Below the pieces are notes generated by a model that worked only from the letters and a program-made list of their open reading frames with translations, made no database searches and was not told the origin of the DNA. 64,000 nucleotides of DNA from Sphingobium terrigena (GTDB lineage: Bacteria; Pseudomonadota; Alphaproteobacteria; Sphingomonadales; Sphingomonadaceae), in assembly GCF_003591655.1 (NCBI RefSeq), contig NZ_QVRA01000017.1:22595-86594 (forward strand), written 5' to 3'. Position 1 is the stretch's first letter. Each line of letters begins with the position of its first letter. Below are positions 54,557 to 63,910 of this stretch, in pieces. The position numbers were made by a program, and so were the translations under genes.

Positions 54557-55336
54557 TCAACTGATGCGTTGCAAAGCGTCTTTTGCGGCTTGCGCCAAAT
54601 GATCGGCCCAGAGCATGCGTCCCTCGACACTGGTGATCAAATCCTGCCGCACCTCGATCTCCGCATAGGCAAGATCGCGAGGAAAGGCATGGAAAGGAAC
54701 GGTAAAGTCCGTCGCATCCATGGCGTAGGGAACATTGTCGCCCACGGTAAGGGCCGCTGTGTCGCGCAACGCCGCCAACATGGCATGGGCAAAATGGGTG
54801 CAGCCAAGCCAGTGCAGGACACCCACCTCCCACGGTCGAGCAATCCCGCCCATAACCGGCGTAAAACTGTGGAGCGATAGCAGGATCGTGTCGCGCCCGG
54901 CCGCGCGGCGCGCGTCGATCCTCTCGCTGATCGCCTGATGATAGGGCGCGTGAATCGCCGCCACCCGCACAGCGCGCGCGGCTTCGTTCAATCCCTCATT
55001 GCCGCTGATCCGGCTGCCGTCGGACACAACCGGGATTGCGTCATCGCGCGCAGGATTGCGGTTGCAATCGATAACCAGACGCGAATAAATCTGGTGCAGA
55101 AAGGGCGCGTCGAGCCGTTCGGCCAACCTATGGCCCAGACCATGAACACCAATGTCGATCGCTATGTGGCGGCGGCGGTCAGCATCGCACAGGCCCAGAT
55201 CACCCAGCGCCTCCGGTATCGCCGCCCCGGCATGATCGCCGATCAGCAGGAACGGGGACGCGCCTGCTGCGTTGAACAGCCCGAACGGTGCCGGATCGTT
55301 CAGACCCAATAGCTCATTTGCCACGCCTTTGGCCAT
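54557..55336 (-). CDS. N-formylglutamate amidohydrolase-family protein
   Basis: 259 aa of the FGase family: IGDHAGAAIPEAL, DIGVHGLGHRLAERL, YSRLVIDCNRNP, LLSLHSFTPVM, IEVRQDLI. GGAGG precedes the ATG. Family members hydrolyse N-formylglutamate in histidine degradation; no hut genes are visible nearby, so a related amide substrate is possible. Confidence 0.85.
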   Translation of the reverse strand: MAKGVANELLGLNDPAPFGLFNAAGASPFLLIGDHAGAAIPEALGDLGLCDADRRRHIAIDIGVHGLGHRLAERLDAPFLHQIYSRLVIDCNRNPARDDAIPVVSDGSRISGNEGLNEAARAVRVAAIHAPYHQAISERIDARRAAGRDTILLSLHSFTPVMGGIARPWEVGVLHWLGCTHFAHAMLAALRDTAALTVGDNVPYAMDATDFTVPFHAFPRDLAYAEIEVRQDLITSVEGRMLWADHLAQAAKDALQRIS

Positions 55337-55549
55337 CAGGATCCTCCCCCATGACCATGCTGACGATCAATAATGTCATCCGCACTCGCGATCGGCATTG
55401 GGCTTTCCTGTGCGAACATGGCACCTTGATGCACTTGCCAGAGACATTTGGCCAGCACCCCGGTCTGCACTGATCCCCGGCCTGCGTCGTCCTGCCCTAC
55501 CTAAAGCCAATAACGGCCGCCCTGTCGGCACTTCAGGAAAGTCCCCTCC

Positions 55550-56377
55550 ATGCTGATCCGCTGCGGATATGAAATCAGATTTGAAACCCAGAACAAGACC
55601 GCGATGATGGCGATGCTGAGCCTGCATCCCTCCCGCCATCTCGACCTGCGCACGCCCCAGCGACTGATGGCCAGCCCGGACGTGCCGCTCTATCATTTCG
55701 AGGATGACTTCGGGAATGTCGCAACGCGCCTAACAATTCCGGCGGGCGGCGTTACCCTGTCATGCGATTTTGTGATTGAGGATAGCGGCGGAGTGGATGT
55801 GCCGGCTCCCGATGGCCCCCACACGCCGGTCGAGGAATTGCCCGATGCGGTGATGCCCTTCCTGCTGGGTAGCCGCTATTGCGAAACAGACCGGTTGATG
55901 GCGTTTGCCTGGGGCAATTTTGCCCATTATACGACGGCCAAGGCGCGGGTCGATGCCATCGTTGATTTTGCCCACAACCATATAGAATTTGGCTATCATC
56001 ATGCCCGGTCCGATATGACGGCCTGGAACGCTTTTCAGGAAAAGCGCGGCGTGTGCCGCGATTTTGCCCATCTGGCTGTCACCCTGTGCCGCTGCATGAA
56101 CATTCCGGCACGCTATTGTACCGGCTATCTGGGCGACATTGGCGTTCCCCCGGTTGATGCGCCAATGGATTTCAGCGCCTGGTTCGACGTCTATATTGAT
56201 GGCAACTGGTATACGCGCGACGCGCGCCACAACCGGCCCCGCATCGGTCGCGTCCTGATGGCGCGTGGCCGCGACGCGACTGATGTGGCGCTGACGACGG
56301 CATTTGGCCCAACAAACCTGGTCCGGTTCGACGTCCATACCGACGAGGTCCAGTCAGTCGACGAAAAATCATACTGA
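55550..56377 (+). CDS. Transglutaminase-like protein lacking the usual catalytic His
   Basis: 275 aa with an N-terminal beta-domain and a transglutaminase/protease-like core: nucleophile Cys in RGVCRDFAHLA and the Asp/His tail NWYTRDARHNRPRIGRVL. At the position where most relatives have H-A-W/Y, the sequence reads DFSAWFDVYI, i.e. Ser replaces the catalytic His. It may be inactive, or use a different base. An AGGAAAG site precedes the ATG. Confidence 0.85.
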   Translation: MLIRCGYEIRFETQNKTAMMAMLSLHPSRHLDLRTPQRLMASPDVPLYHFEDDFGNVATRLTIPAGGVTLSCDFVIEDSGGVDVPAPDGPHTPVEELPDAVMPFLLGSRYCETDRLMAFAWGNFAHYTTAKARVDAIVDFAHNHIEFGYHHARSDMTAWNAFQEKRGVCRDFAHLAVTLCRCMNIPARYCTGYLGDIGVPPVDAPMDFSAWFDVYIDGNWYTRDARHNRPRIGRVLMARGRDATDVALTTAFGPTNLVRFDVHTDEVQSVDEKSY

Positions 56378-56488
56378 TGGAGGTTAAGCGGGGCGCAATC
56401 GATGCGACTTTCACGAAGGATCGTCGTTGTTGGATCATGCAGTCGCCCACCGCCGCGGTGACTGCCACCCCCATAAGAGGAAATTCCT

Positions 56489-56941
56489 ATGTCCGATAAC
56501 AGCCACGATATTTCGACCCTGAACAGCCTGATCGCCACGACCATCGACAGCGCCGATGGCTATACAGAAGCCGCCAAGGACAGCGAGAATAGCCGCTTCA
56601 CCACCCTGTTCACCAGCCGCGCCAGCGAACGGCGCGCCATCGCCACGCGCTTGCAGCAGCAGGTGACCGCACTGGGCGGCAACCCGGAAGATGACGGCAC
56701 GCTGCTCGCCGGAGCGCATCGCATGTTCCTCAACCTCAAGTCCGTGGTCACCGGTAATGATGACAAGGCGATCATCAACGAAGTTGAAGCTGGCGAAGAT
56801 CATATCAAGGCCAAGTTCGAGGATGCGCTGGAGGACACGAAGCTCAGTCCGGTTGTGCGGGCATTGATTGAAACCAGCTATGCGTCGGTCAAAGCCGGAC
56901 ATGACGAGATGCGCGACATCAAACATTCGATGCAGCATTGA
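56489..56941 (+). CDS. DUF2383/PA2169-family four-helix-bundle protein
   Basis: 150 aa, predicted all-helical ferritin-like bundle: LNSLIATTIDSADGYTEAAKD, FTSRASERRAIATRLQQQV, GEDHIKAKFEDALED. A stress-related family without known biochemical activity. Good AGAGGAAA ribosome binding site. Confidence 0.85.
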   Translation: MSDNSHDISTLNSLIATTIDSADGYTEAAKDSENSRFTTLFTSRASERRAIATRLQQQVTALGGNPEDDGTLLAGAHRMFLNLKSVVTGNDDKAIINEVEAGEDHIKAKFEDALEDTKLSPVVRALIETSYASVKAGHDEMRDIKHSMQH

Positions 56942-57093
56942 TGCAGAAGCGGCGGGGGCAACCCCGCCGTTTTTCTTGGGCAGACATATCAGGACAAGGC
57001 CCCCCAGTGCCAGTCTGCGGTCACTCCCCGCCCTCATCGGGCGGCAAAGCTGCACCTGGCGCTAAGAGCCAATGATGTGGCGCAACCAGACAG

Positions 57094-57849
57094 TTAGGGC
57101 GCGCATCCGCCGTTTACGCCCAGTAGCTGGCCCGTGACGTAGCCAGCTGCATCCGAAGCGAAAAATGCACAGGCGGCGGCGACATCTTCGGGCTGTCCTA
57201 TACGGGGTATGGGGTAAGTGGCGACGATCTGCTCCCATGGTATAGGGAAAAGATTGCCGTCCATGGCGCGCCTGGCCATGGGGGTTTCGATAAAGCCGGG
57301 CGACACCGAATTGACGGTTATGCCCTTTGCACCGAGTTCGATCGCGAGGGATCGCGTCATGGCGATTACCCCGCCTTTCGTTGCCGTATAATGGACCATA
57401 TTGGGTGCTCCCACCTGCGCGCCAAGCGCTGACAGGTTGACGATCCGCCCCCAACCCGCAGTGACCATGTCGGGTAGAACCAACTGTGTGACATGGTAGG
57501 TACCCTTGAGATTTACATCCGTCAGACGGTCCCAGACATCCTCGGCGATATCCTCAAACGCGCAAAAATCCTCTACCCCGGCATTGTTGACAAGGATTGT
57601 TATCGGTCCGAGCACTGCCCGGATATTGGCAAGGGCAACCTCTATCTGCGGACGGCGCGCAATATCGGCCGTGACGGCGAGAGCCGCGCCCCCGGCGTCA
57701 ATGATTTCCTGCGCAACACCTTCGGCAGCAACGCCGTCGCGGTCAAGGACGCCAACCGCGCGACCATTCCGGGCAAGGTGCAGACATATCGCCCTCCCCA
57801 TGCCTGCCCCACCGCCCGTCACCAGTGCTGTTTTGGCAGATTGGATCAT
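57094..57849 (-). CDS. Short-chain dehydrogenase/reductase 1
   Basis: 251 aa classical SDR: cofactor motif TGGGAGMGRAI (residues about 11-21), NNAG at about residue 90, active site YTATKGG, and C-terminal DAAGYVTGQLLGVNGGCAP. Separated by 38 bp from SDR 2 on the same strand. Likely acts on an alcohol/ketone intermediate of the 57-64 kb catabolic cluster. Confidence 0.9.
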   Translation of the reverse strand: MIQSAKTALVTGGGAGMGRAICLHLARNGRAVGVLDRDGVAAEGVAQEIIDAGGAALAVTADIARRPQIEVALANIRAVLGPITILVNNAGVEDFCAFEDIAEDVWDRLTDVNLKGTYHVTQLVLPDMVTAGWGRIVNLSALGAQVGAPNMVHYTATKGGVIAMTRSLAIELGAKGITVNSVSPGFIETPMARRAMDGNLFPIPWEQIVATYPIPRIGQPEDVAAACAFFASDAAGYVTGQLLGVNGGCAP

Positions 57850-57887
57850 TATATTGAGTATCCCTTCTCATGCGTCGGCTGGGCGCC

Positions 57888-58655
57888 TCAGAACATTGTG
57901 CTTCCGCCGTCGGCACCGATCGTCTGCCCGGTGATATAATTGGACTCATCGCTCGCCAGGAACAGCGCTAGCGGCGCGATATCATCGGGCGATCCGAACC
58001 GACCCAGAGCGACCTTGCCAAGCTCCAGATCATAGGTTCCGCTATCTTCCAGATACCAGCGGGCCTTGGGTGAAAGCGCCGACGGCAAAATGGTGTTGAC
58101 CCGAATGGCATATTTGCCCCACTCGCGTGCTGCCGTTCGCGTCAGGGCGCGGATCGCTTCCTTGCTGGCAGCATAGGCCAAAAAGCCCGGTTCGCATCTT
58201 ATACCGTAGCTGGACCCCATGTTGATGATTGAGCCACCGCCCACATCGCGCATGTGGGGGAAGCAGGCCTGCATGAGCTGCAACGATCCAATGAAGCCGG
58301 ATTCCATATCCGTGCGGACATGATGCTCCATCCGTTCATCGTCCAGCGCCAGATAATCGGTAAATGTATGGGCGTTGTTCACCAGCACATCCACGCGGCT
58401 CCAGCGGTTGATAGCCTGACAGACGACCATTTCTGCGTGATCGCGGTTCCCAGCCAAGGCTTCCAACGGCAGCGCTTCACCGCCACCGTCCCGGACGAGA
58501 GCAGCGACATCGTCCAGTTTGCTCAGGGTGCGCCCGGTAAGCACGACTTTGGCCCCTTCACGGGCATAGGCATATGCGATGGCGGCTCCGATACCTTGCC
58601 CTGCCCCGGTGACGATAGCGACCCGGCCTTCAAGCCGCCTGATTACGCCGGTCAT
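57888..58655 (-). CDS. Short-chain dehydrogenase/reductase 2
   Basis: 255 aa classical SDR: TGAGQGIGAAI, NNAHTF in place of NNAG, active site YAASKEAI, and ITGQTIGADGGSTMF. ATG 58655 overlaps the stop of the SMP-30 gene as ATGA, giving the operon SMP30-SDR2-SDR1. Confidence 0.9.
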   Translation of the reverse strand: MTGVIRRLEGRVAIVTGAGQGIGAAIAYAYAREGAKVVLTGRTLSKLDDVAALVRDGGGEALPLEALAGNRDHAEMVVCQAINRWSRVDVLVNNAHTFTDYLALDDERMEHHVRTDMESGFIGSLQLMQACFPHMRDVGGGSIINMGSSYGIRCEPGFLAYAASKEAIRALTRTAAREWGKYAIRVNTILPSALSPKARWYLEDSGTYDLELGKVALGRFGSPDDIAPLALFLASDESNYITGQTIGADGGSTMF

Positions 58656-59578
58656 GCCGGACCTCCGCCAAGGGCGAAGCAGGTCGGCGCAATCGGCAAT
58701 CCCGCGACGCGACTGCGTAATTGATAGAGAATGGACTGATTTTTCTCTGGCAATGCTCCGACCGCCAGATTGTCGCCGCTGTCGCGGGGAACGCTGGTGA
58801 TATAGCAATCGCGCATGTCCGGGCCGCCGAAACGGATCTGGGTAATGGCACCGGCGGGTGTCGCAAAGGAAGCATGTGGCCCACCATCCAGCGCGATCCG
58901 CGTCAAGCTGCTCGATCGATATCCGGTGATCCACAGATTTCCGTCTGCATCCAGAGCCATGCCGTCGCAATCGTCCTGCCTGAGAAGCGGCTGGCGATTG
59001 CTGAGCGTCAGATCCGGCCCGACATCGAAGGCATAGGTCGCGTCGAACGTGTCGTTGTAGAACAGGCGGCGACGATCGGCGCTCAGCATCATGCCATTGG
59101 TGAAGCCTAGCCCGTCAGCGGCAAGAAGGACGCGGCGATCCTGTGTCAGCCTATAGATGGCGGACGGCCTGGTCTGTTCGCCCTTTTCGATTTGCTCCAG
59201 ATCGACGGTGCCGAAGAACAGGCCGCCAGCACAATCGGGAATCATTTCGTTCACGCCGTTTACAGGTTCGCCGTCAATCGTATCGAGCAGCCATCCGCCA
59301 ACACCGCTATCCGGATCATCCCACTGAATTCCGCCAGCGCCGGACGACAGGATAGATCCATCCGCGTTCATCAATATGCCTCCGGTCCATTTGCGCGCCC
59401 TGTTGATGGTGGTGAAGGCCGAGCCATCGGTCCGCACGCCATGGATACCGCCAGCGATCACGTCACTGTACCAGATGACGTTGCGGACAGGGTCGAATGC
59501 CAAGCCTTCCAAATAGAGGCCGTCTGCAATTTTCTTGAAGCCGTCAAACAATGCAGCGCCCTCTTGTCGGCAGTCCAT
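58652..59578 (-). CDS. SMP-30/gluconolactonase-family hydrolase
   Basis: 308-aa beta-propeller of the SMP-30/LRE family. Likely metal ligands are E in LEGLAFDPVRNVIWYSDV, N in GFTNGMMLSADRRRLFYNDT and D in DCDGMALDADGNLWITGY. Family members open sugar or aryl lactones, calcium or zinc dependent. First gene of the leftward operon, divergent from two TetR genes that may control it. Confidence 0.87.
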   Translation of the reverse strand: MDCRQEGAALFDGFKKIADGLYLEGLAFDPVRNVIWYSDVIAGGIHGVRTDGSAFTTINRARKWTGGILMNADGSILSSGAGGIQWDDPDSGVGGWLLDTIDGEPVNGVNEMIPDCAGGLFFGTVDLEQIEKGEQTRPSAIYRLTQDRRVLLAADGLGFTNGMMLSADRRRLFYNDTFDATYAFDVGPDLTLSNRQPLLRQDDCDGMALDADGNLWITGYRSSSLTRIALDGGPHASFATPAGAITQIRFGGPDMRDCYITSVPRDSGDNLAVGALPEKNQSILYQLRSRVAGLPIAPTCFALGGGPA

Positions 59579-59685
59579 CTCTGTTCGTCACTTTGTTAGC
59601 AAATGTGAGACGTGTCAATCTCTCGCTCATTGCCGCCTTTACGCTGAGCAGGTCCAAGGTTAGGCAGAGCGCAATCAGGAACAGG

Positions 59686-60285
59686 ATGGATATGGACGCA
59701 GAGGACAAGCCAACGGAACGGAGAATGGGACCGGCTGGATCGGACAATTGGCACGCCATGCTGGACGGCGCGGAATATATATTGCGTGAACAGGGCTATG
59801 CCTGCCTGACGTCGAGGGCAGTTGCGGAACGGATCGGGGTGAAGCAGCGGCTGGTCTATTATTATTTCCGCACGATGGACGAATTGATCGTAGAAACATT
59901 CCGGCGCCTTGCATCGCGCGAGCTGGTGCGGTTGCGCGTTGCGTGCCAATCCGACCGCCCGATGCACGACATTTGGGATATCTGCACGCACTCGACCGAT
60001 GCGCGGCTGATCACCGAGTTCATGGCACTCGCCAATCACCTTCCGCCGTTAAGGGTTCATGTGATCGCGTATATTGAGGACGCGCGCCTGTTGCAGATCG
60101 AAGCGGTCACGGCCGCAATGAATCGGTCAGGCACCAGCACCCACCTGACCTCGGACAGCCTGGTCCTGCTTGCGACTGGCGCTGCCCTGTTGCTTGCACG
60201 CGAAGGCCAGTTGGGCGTCAGCATGGGCCATCAGCAGTTGGAGTCCGCCATCACCGACCTTCTTGCCCGGTTTGAACCAGCATGA
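59686..60285 (+). CDS. TetR-family regulator 1
   Basis: 199 aa with an N-terminal HTH (GAEYILREQGYACLTSRAVAERIGVKQRLVYYYFRTMDELI). ATG 59686 follows an AGGAACAGG region; the earlier frame overlaps the divergent SMP-30 gene. Its stop overlaps TetR 2 as ATGA. Probably controls the flanking catabolic genes. Confidence 0.88.
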   Translation: MDMDAEDKPTERRMGPAGSDNWHAMLDGAEYILREQGYACLTSRAVAERIGVKQRLVYYYFRTMDELIVETFRRLASRELVRLRVACQSDRPMHDIWDICTHSTDARLITEFMALANHLPPLRVHVIAYIEDARLLQIEAVTAAMNRSGTSTHLTSDSLVLLATGAALLLAREGQLGVSMGHQQLESAITDLLARFEPA

Positions 60286-60950
60286 GCGACCTGCCCAACG
60301 CCCCGCGCAAAAAAAGGGCTGCCCCCAAGCCATCTGCCAAGCCCAAGGCAAGGCGTTTTGGGACCGAACAATCCTCAACCCGCACGGTCATATTAGATGC
60401 CGCCGAAAAGGTCATCATCGAGGAAGGCTATGCCGCTGTCACGACGCGGCGGATCGCTGAGCGCGCCGGGATCAAGGCACCACTGGTGCATTATTATTAC
60501 AAGACAATCGACGACCTCCTGACAGCGGTTTATCGACGCGGTGCCGAACAAAGCCTGCAACGCCATGCCGAAGCGATGTCACGCGGCGATCTGTTACGTG
60601 CGCTATGGGAAGTCAATGCCGACCCGGAGCGGACCGCCCTTGCCATAGAATTTATGGCTATGGCCAACCATCGCAAGTTCATACGTGAGGAAATAGCCCG
60701 CTATGCCGAGCAGATACGGGCGATTCAGGTGGTGGCGCTGACGCGCCATTTCCGTGAACGCGAGTTGCCGGAAAAGCCATTTGCCGCCTTGCCTCTGACC
60801 GTGATGCTGGCGTCTGTCGCCCGCTCGCTGGTGATGGAGGATGGCGTGGGTATCCATCTTGGCCACTCGGAAACACGCCAAGCGATTGAGGCGTTTTTAG
60901 ACTCCTATCCCGGCGATCTGACGGGCTTGTTCGGCGATCCAGTGACCTGA
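60282..60950 (+). CDS. TetR-family regulator 2
   Basis: 222 aa with a basic Lys/Arg/Pro-rich N-terminal tail (residues 9-25) followed by the TetR HTH (AAEKVIIEEGYAAVTTRRIAERAGIKAPLVHYYYKTIDDLL). Similar in the HTH to TetR 1 (both end LVHYYY/LVYYYF), so likely a tandem duplication, translationally coupled. Confidence 0.88.
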   Translation: MSDLPNAPRKKRAAPKPSAKPKARRFGTEQSSTRTVILDAAEKVIIEEGYAAVTTRRIAERAGIKAPLVHYYYKTIDDLLTAVYRRGAEQSLQRHAEAMSRGDLLRALWEVNADPERTALAIEFMAMANHRKFIREEIARYAEQIRAIQVVALTRHFRERELPEKPFAALPLTVMLASVARSLVMEDGVGIHLGHSETRQAIEAFLDSYPGDLTGLFGDPVT

Positions 60951-61029
60951 CAGGCACACGCTTGACCCCCTGCCTCACCCGCGCTAACCAAATGTTCAAA
61001 TATTCAGTCGTTTGGTGAGGGGTATCAGG

Positions 61030-61896
61030 ATGGGCGACATATCGGCAGTAGCTGTCGTAACGGGTGCAAGCCGTGGCGCGGGACGCGGCATTGCGATTGC
61101 GTTGGGCAGCCATGGCTGCACCGTTTATGTCACGGGACGCTCCCAGCAGGCGGGAGACAGCGCGCTGCCCGGCACAATCTATGAAACCGCCGAAGCGGTA
61201 ACCGCCGCTGGCGGCAGGGGCATCGCGATCCGATGCGACCATGGCGATGACGCCGATGTGCAGGCGCTCTTCGAAACGGTGAAAGCCGAGCAGGGACGCA
61301 TCGACATATTGGTCAATAACGCCGCAGCCGTACATGACGAGCTAACCCATCCCGGTGAATTTTGGGAAAAGCCCTTGAAGCTGGCGGACATGATCACCGT
61401 CGGTGTCCGCAGCGGTTATGTGGCAGCCTGGCATGTTGCGCCGGTCATGGCGCAGCAAGACCGTGGCTTGATTATCTTCACCTCAGCGTCTGGAGCGGCG
61501 CACTATTCTCTAGGTGCAGCCTATGGTGCGCACAAGGCGGGCATGGACAAGATGGCCTTCGACATGGCCGCCGATTTTCGCCACGCCGGATTAAATGTCG
61601 CCGCCATGTCCATCTGGATGGGTGCGTTACTGACGGACCGCCTGAAGGCAATCATCGCGTCCAACCCGGCGAAATTCGGCTATCTGGAGGGGCAGTGTGA
61701 AACCCCGGAATTCACCGGCCATGTTATCTGGGCGCTCTATAATGATCCTGCCTTGATGATCCTGAGCGGGCACACTGTGGTCGGAGCCGAGATGGCCCGC
61801 AAATATGGTTTGGCCGACAAGGGGCGCACGCCACCAACGACGCAGGAATTGCACGGGTTTGGCCCCTTGCACTTTCATTCAACGGTGATTCGCTAA
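61030..61896 (+). CDS. Short-chain dehydrogenase/reductase 3
   Basis: 288 aa SDR: TGASRGAGRGIAIAL, NNAAAVHDE, active site YGAHKAGMDK. The insert and C-terminus (SGHTVVGAEMARKYGLADKGRTPP) resemble the dehydrogenase/reductase SDR1 subgroup. ATG 61030 follows GAGGGG. It begins a rightward operon SDR3-TauD-SnoaL-CMD. Confidence 0.88.
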   Translation: MGDISAVAVVTGASRGAGRGIAIALGSHGCTVYVTGRSQQAGDSALPGTIYETAEAVTAAGGRGIAIRCDHGDDADVQALFETVKAEQGRIDILVNNAAAVHDELTHPGEFWEKPLKLADMITVGVRSGYVAAWHVAPVMAQQDRGLIIFTSASGAAHYSLGAAYGAHKAGMDKMAFDMAADFRHAGLNVAAMSIWMGALLTDRLKAIIASNPAKFGYLEGQCETPEFTGHVIWALYNDPALMILSGHTVVGAEMARKYGLADKGRTPPTTQELHGFGPLHFHSTVIR

Positions 61897-61979
61897 ACGG
61901 CGGATCAGCGCGATTGCGCCAGCTGGATTTTCGCGCTAAGCAAATGTTCAGTTTTTGGATAACGGAAGAGGATATTCTT

Positions 61980-62810
61980 ATGGCGACAACCCTGTCAGAT
62001 AGCTTTGTCGTTACCCAGGTGAAGCCATTGATCGGCGCCGTGGTCAAAAGCGACAAAGAGACTTTGCTGTCTGGTCGGCACGCCGCGCAAATCCGCGCCC
62101 TTCTGGAAGATCGCGGCGTTATCGTCTTTTCCAGAACAGATTTCACGGATGAGGAACAGGTCGCCTTCACCAAGACGCTAGGTAAGTTTGCGCGAGAAAT
62201 GACGGGCGATGTGTTCAAGATTTCCATGGACAAGGCGGTCAATCCGATGGCCGACTATACCAGGGGTGCTTTCTATTGGCACATCGATGGAACGATGGAC
62301 CGCGTGCCACTGTTCGCCTCCATGCTGACTGCCAAGATCCTGTCATCGAGCGGTGGCAACACGGAGTTCTGCAACACCTATGCCGCGTGGGATGCCCTGC
62401 CCGACGATGAGAAGGCCCAACTGGAAAAGCTCCGCGTGGTCCATTCGTTGGTCAACGCGCAACTGTATGTCCAACCCGAACCGGGCCTTGCGGAATATGA
62501 TGCCTGGGCCAAGCTTGGCACCAACGAACTGCCGCTGGTCTGGACGCACAAGTCCGGCCGCAAGTCGCTCGTACTGGGATCGACGGCGGAATATATCGTC
62601 GGCATGGATCCGGTCGAAAGTCGTCGTTTGCTCATCCGCCTGCGCGAATGGGCGACGCAAGACCAGTTCTCGCTGAGCCATACATGGTCGGTCGGCGATA
62701 CCGTCATCTGGGACAATACAGGGACCATGCACCGCGCGACGGCCTATCCGCTCGACAGCAAGCGAGAAATGCACCGGACCAAGCTGGAGGGCGAAGAAGA
62801 GTTCGCCTGA
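61980..62810 (+). CDS. TauD/TfdA-family 2-oxoglutarate-dependent dioxygenase
   Basis: 276 aa with the iron-binding facial triad: H and D in FYWHIDGTMD (about residues 93-95) and the distal His in DNTGTMHRATAY, plus an Arg (REMHRTKL) for 2-oxoglutarate. ATG 61980 follows GGAAGAGG at suitable distance. Such enzymes hydroxylate or cleave ether, sulfonate or other C-X bonds; the substrate here is unknown. Confidence 0.9.
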   Translation: MATTLSDSFVVTQVKPLIGAVVKSDKETLLSGRHAAQIRALLEDRGVIVFSRTDFTDEEQVAFTKTLGKFAREMTGDVFKISMDKAVNPMADYTRGAFYWHIDGTMDRVPLFASMLTAKILSSSGGNTEFCNTYAAWDALPDDEKAQLEKLRVVHSLVNAQLYVQPEPGLAEYDAWAKLGTNELPLVWTHKSGRKSLVLGSTAEYIVGMDPVESRRLLIRLREWATQDQFSLSHTWSVGDTVIWDNTGTMHRATAYPLDSKREMHRTKLEGEEEFA

Positions 62811-62853
62811 ACAGCGCGCGCCTAACGATAAACTGACGACCAGGAGAGAGATA

Positions 62854-63414
62854 ATGGCGCAAATCGATATCGCCGCACTGGCCCGTGATGTCGCCTATCT
62901 GATGGATCGACGCGCGATCGAGGATTGCGTGCATCGCCATGCACGCGGCCATGACCGCTTCGACGTGGATCTGTTGACGGCAGCCTATCATCCCGACGGG
63001 ATCGACGAACATGGTGCCGCGGCGATCAATAAGGGGACCGATTACGCCGAATGGGCCAACGCCATCCACGCGGCTGGAAGCCAGTTGCATCTCCACAATA
63101 TTACCACCCATACGTGCGACATTGACGGGACTGTCGCCCACGCCGAAAGCTATGTCATCGTCGGCCTGCTCAACCCGGACGGCAAGAGCGTGCGCCTTAT
63201 CAATGGCCGCTATGTCGACCGGCTCGAAAAGCGTGACGGCGCTTGGAAGATTGCGCTGCGACGCTGCACGGTCGACTTGCTGATCGCTGGAGACGCCTCG
63301 ATCCTGGAAATGCCGCAATTCAAGGCGGGTGGCTATATCAAGGGGCAACGCGATGGCAGCGATGTTTCCTACCAACGGCCGCTATCGCTCGATCTGCCTG
63401 CCAGCCGGTGGTGA
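62854..63414 (+). CDS. SnoaL/NTF2-like protein
   Basis: 186 aa, SnoaL_4-like: LMDRRAIEDCVHRHARGHDRFDVDLL, HLHNITTHTCDIDGTVAHAESYVI, GRYVDRLEKRDGAWKIALRRC. The fold serves in isomerases, dehydratases and small oxygenase subunits. A strong GGAGAG site precedes the ATG. Confidence 0.83.
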   Translation: MAQIDIAALARDVAYLMDRRAIEDCVHRHARGHDRFDVDLLTAAYHPDGIDEHGAAAINKGTDYAEWANAIHAAGSQLHLHNITTHTCDIDGTVAHAESYVIVGLLNPDGKSVRLINGRYVDRLEKRDGAWKIALRRCTVDLLIAGDASILEMPQFKAGGYIKGQRDGSDVSYQRPLSLDLPASRW

Positions 63415-63418
63415 TCAT

Positions 63419-63910
63419 ATGAGCGATAGGCAGTTGCCCATGATACCGATGCTGCCTCGTAGCGAATGGACCGATGCCGCCCGCGATGTCTTTGCCTTCT
63501 GGGAAGGGCCAGAGGCACGGGAAAATGGTTCCCGATCCAACACCATGATGACCCTGGCCCAACATCCCCAACTGGCGATGCACGTACTGGAGTTGGGCAA
63601 ATATATGCTGGTTGGCTCTACGCTCAGCCCACGCCACAGGGAGATGGTGGTGTTGCGGGTGGCTGCGCGTTATAGAGTGGATTATGAATGGGCGCACCAT
63701 GTCCATTCCGCGCGACTGGTCGGCATGACTGACAACGAGTTTATAGCGCTTCAAACCGGGGGGGCCTCATCGCTGTGGTCAAACACCGATCAGGCGGTGA
63801 TCGATGCAATCGACCAACTATGTTCAAACGGCAGGATTGATCCAGGGACGCAGGCAATATTGAGCGACGATATGGACTGGACTTGTAACGGTTTTGCGCC
63901 GGTCACTTGA
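63419..63910 (+). pseudogene. Carboxymuconolactone decarboxylase-family gene, 3-prime end replaced by an IS
   Basis: 163 codons from ATG 63419. CMD features are present (NTMMTLAQHPQLAMHVLELGKYML, LSPRHREMVVLRVAARYRVDYEWAHHVHSARLVGM), but the protein stops with WTCNGFAPVT, unlike the family C-terminus, where the sequence enters an insertion element. The last ~10 residues and the stop are IS-encoded. May keep or have lost function; the AhpD-type Cys pair is absent, as in many members of this branch. Confidence 0.7.

Noticed and set aside
55288..55473. 61-codon frame between the N-formylglutamate amidohydrolase and transglutaminase genes
   Set aside because: No recognisable family; overlaps the start of the opposite gene and has no clear supporting context.
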